Shown here: piece after piece, positions 58,599 through 60,000 of the stretch
Layout: the number at the start of each line of letters is the position of its first letter
Numbering within the stretch: the stretch's first letter is position 1
Origin: Nematostella vectensis
Lineage: Eukaryota; Cnidaria; Anthozoa; Actiniaria; Edwardsiidae
Length of the DNA stretch: 60,000 nt
NCBI RefSeq assembly: GCF_932526225.1
Contig: NC_064043.1
Span: 13,516,085-13,576,084, forward strand
Direction: 5' to 3'
Notes under the pieces: model-generated
What the model was told of the DNA's origin: nothing
Database searches by the model: none
The model's input: the letters and a program-made list of their open reading frames with translations, nothing else
Program-made: the position numbers and the translations under genes

Positions 58599-60000
58599 GT
58601 GAGTCATATGGAACTCCATCCATCTCATAAGTGTGTGTTGATGGTGGTGGTGGTGATGATGTTAGTATTTATGGTGATCATGGTGGTGTTGATGATGGTA
58701 AGGGTGATCATGGTGGTGATGATGATGTTGATGATTGTGATGATGATGATGATGACTATGCTAATGTTGTTATATCGACTTGCTAATGTTGATAATTCGA
58801 CCTCGATGTTGATAATTCTACTTCGATGTTGGTAATTCGACTTGTTGATAAATCGACATAATTGTTAGAGGAGAAAAGTAGTAAAACCTTCATGTGGTAA
58901 CGATAATAAATCTTCCTGAAATAAGAAACGGATACAATAAGCATATGCTGACCACAAAAATTAAGACCAAGGCTAAACAGTCGATTAATAATTTTTGGTT
59001 ACACAAAGCATACAAGCCAATAAAAGCTCGCAAAAAACAGACTGTTTATTTGAAGCATTCTTGATCACTGCAAGCTGCTTGTTTGTATAAAATATAATTT
59101 AACTGCTCTGTCAGTAAAAGTACTATGAAAATTCGACTTAGATAGCTAACTTTATATATAGTATTTTAGTTTAAAAACCCCATTTCTAGCTGTGTAAACA
59201 ACAACTTACTCTTTTGTCACTCAAAGGTTTAGTTGTCTTTGAGAGGCCGTAGTATTTTTAATTTAAAGAAACCCTGGTTCCAGAGGCTCGTCAATAACTA
59301 TAAAGATATACCAGGGAAATGTAAAGAGGGCTAGAAAGGTAAATACAACAGACACATTTGGCACTAGACAACGATGAAGAGGCAAGAGCCTCGAAACGCG
59401 TCTGTCCGTATATATCTTTTTAACGCTCTTTACAGTATCACGTCTTCTACACCAGTCAACATCAACACCTCGTTGCATTTTCTAAAGCAGGGGAGGTCGA
59501 TTGTGTCAGGATATTAAAAGTTTAAATAAAGATCTTCCGTCAAAAAATTATCCGTGATTCTTATCGCAGGCACATCAGGTACATAAAGAGCTGCAATGTT
59601 GGTCAAAACATTTTTCTCAGACTGTTACATATGTTAATTCCTTATTACTAATATTTCTGTTACTCTTGTTCTGTGTAAAATAATAATAAACAGACAAACA
59701 ACAAACAGAAAAGAAAACCCGTTGTTCACGAATTGTAAAAAGTTCTTTTTTCGAAAATTTGCTTTTTTTCAAAAAAGTCAAGTTTAGTTGAGGTATACAC
59801 TTCCAATAGGGTCTTATACAACATCATCAATATTCTCATATGAAAGTGGTCAAATTCAATGAAACCTGGTACCATAGTTTTGTAAGACCAGAGCTACCTT
59901 TTGTCAAAATTTGAGATCCCCCGGTTTCCAGGGAGGAGTAATGGCTTGTTGATAAATCAACCGTCATGGAGGTTTTTCGGCCATTGTCAGGGGGGGGGGG
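58599..60000. other. SLAIN-like intron 7, continues past the window
   Basis: Starts at the GTGAGT donor. 58635-58765 is an imperfect GAT/GGT triplet tract. Short GTTGATAATTCGAC-type repeats follow at about 58785-58855. A hammerhead-like phrase lies at 59371. The window ends in a G-run. No next exon is secure. Confidence 0.6.
59371..59415 (+). ncRNA. degenerate hammerhead-like motif
   Basis: ACGATGA is followed by an extra A, stem GAGGC/GCCTC with an AAGA loop, then GAAAC. A possible stem III ACG/CGT ends in GTA. The core should start CTGA but reads ACGA, stem I pairing is poor, and an unpaired A precedes stem II. It is probably a mobile-element remnant and not an active ribozyme. Confidence 0.3.

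Noticed and set aside
59570-59578. Possible 9-nt microexon of the SLAIN-like gene
   Set aside because: It has TCGCAG before and GT after and would keep phase, but the donor (GTACAT) is weak and three codons cannot be verified.

Overview
The window is eukaryotic and looks like part of a cnidarian genome, most likely a sea anemone of the Nematostella type; the species is an inference. The DNA is AT-rich. It holds three intron-rich genes with GT-AG introns whose reading frames join exactly across every junction I worked out. All three proteins resemble vertebrate ones at the level of domain order, and the introns and flanks are full of minisatellites, small transposons and hammerhead-ribozyme DNA.

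Left third (about 0.5-22.4 kb, minus strand): a complete KIDINS220/ARMS gene. I resolve 19 coding exons (5217 nt, 1738 residues). There are eleven ankyrin repeats, ten of them each in one 99-nt phase-0 exon. A KAP-type P-loop NTPase with four membrane segments follows, then a SAM-like segment, and finally a proline-rich acidic tail ending in the PDZ ligand ETCV. Its introns carry two related MITEs, a 42-bp minisatellite, a hexanucleotide array, a tRNA-like SINE candidate and a decayed piece of ankyrin exon.

Middle (22.4-30.3 kb): about 7.8 kb with no protein gene that I can support. It probably contains the 5' untranslated exon(s) and promoter of KIDINS220 and the 3' end of the next gene.

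Right-centre (30.3-55.5 kb, minus strand): a complete OCA2/P-protein-like membrane transporter with 26 coding exons (2256 nt, 751 residues), including the ENTPLL endosomal/melanosomal sorting signal. Several of its introns are filled by unrelated minisatellites. The largest, about 9.1 kb in intron 13, has a clear hierarchy: 27/23-bp units, a 77-bp trimer, a block of about 1.48 kb and a 3747-bp block. Intron 8 holds a perfect 77-bp-arm palindrome that contains a canonical hammerhead ribozyme core.

Right end (56.0 kb to the edge, plus strand): the 5' part of a SLAIN-family microtubule plus-end gene, seven coding exons, running off the window. It is divergent from OCA2 with only 556 bp between start codons, so a shared bidirectional promoter is likely.

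The three genes have no obvious joint pathway: neurotrophin/membrane scaffold, organelle ion transport and microtubule growth. The most unusual content is the repeat and ribozyme DNA inside the OCA2 introns.
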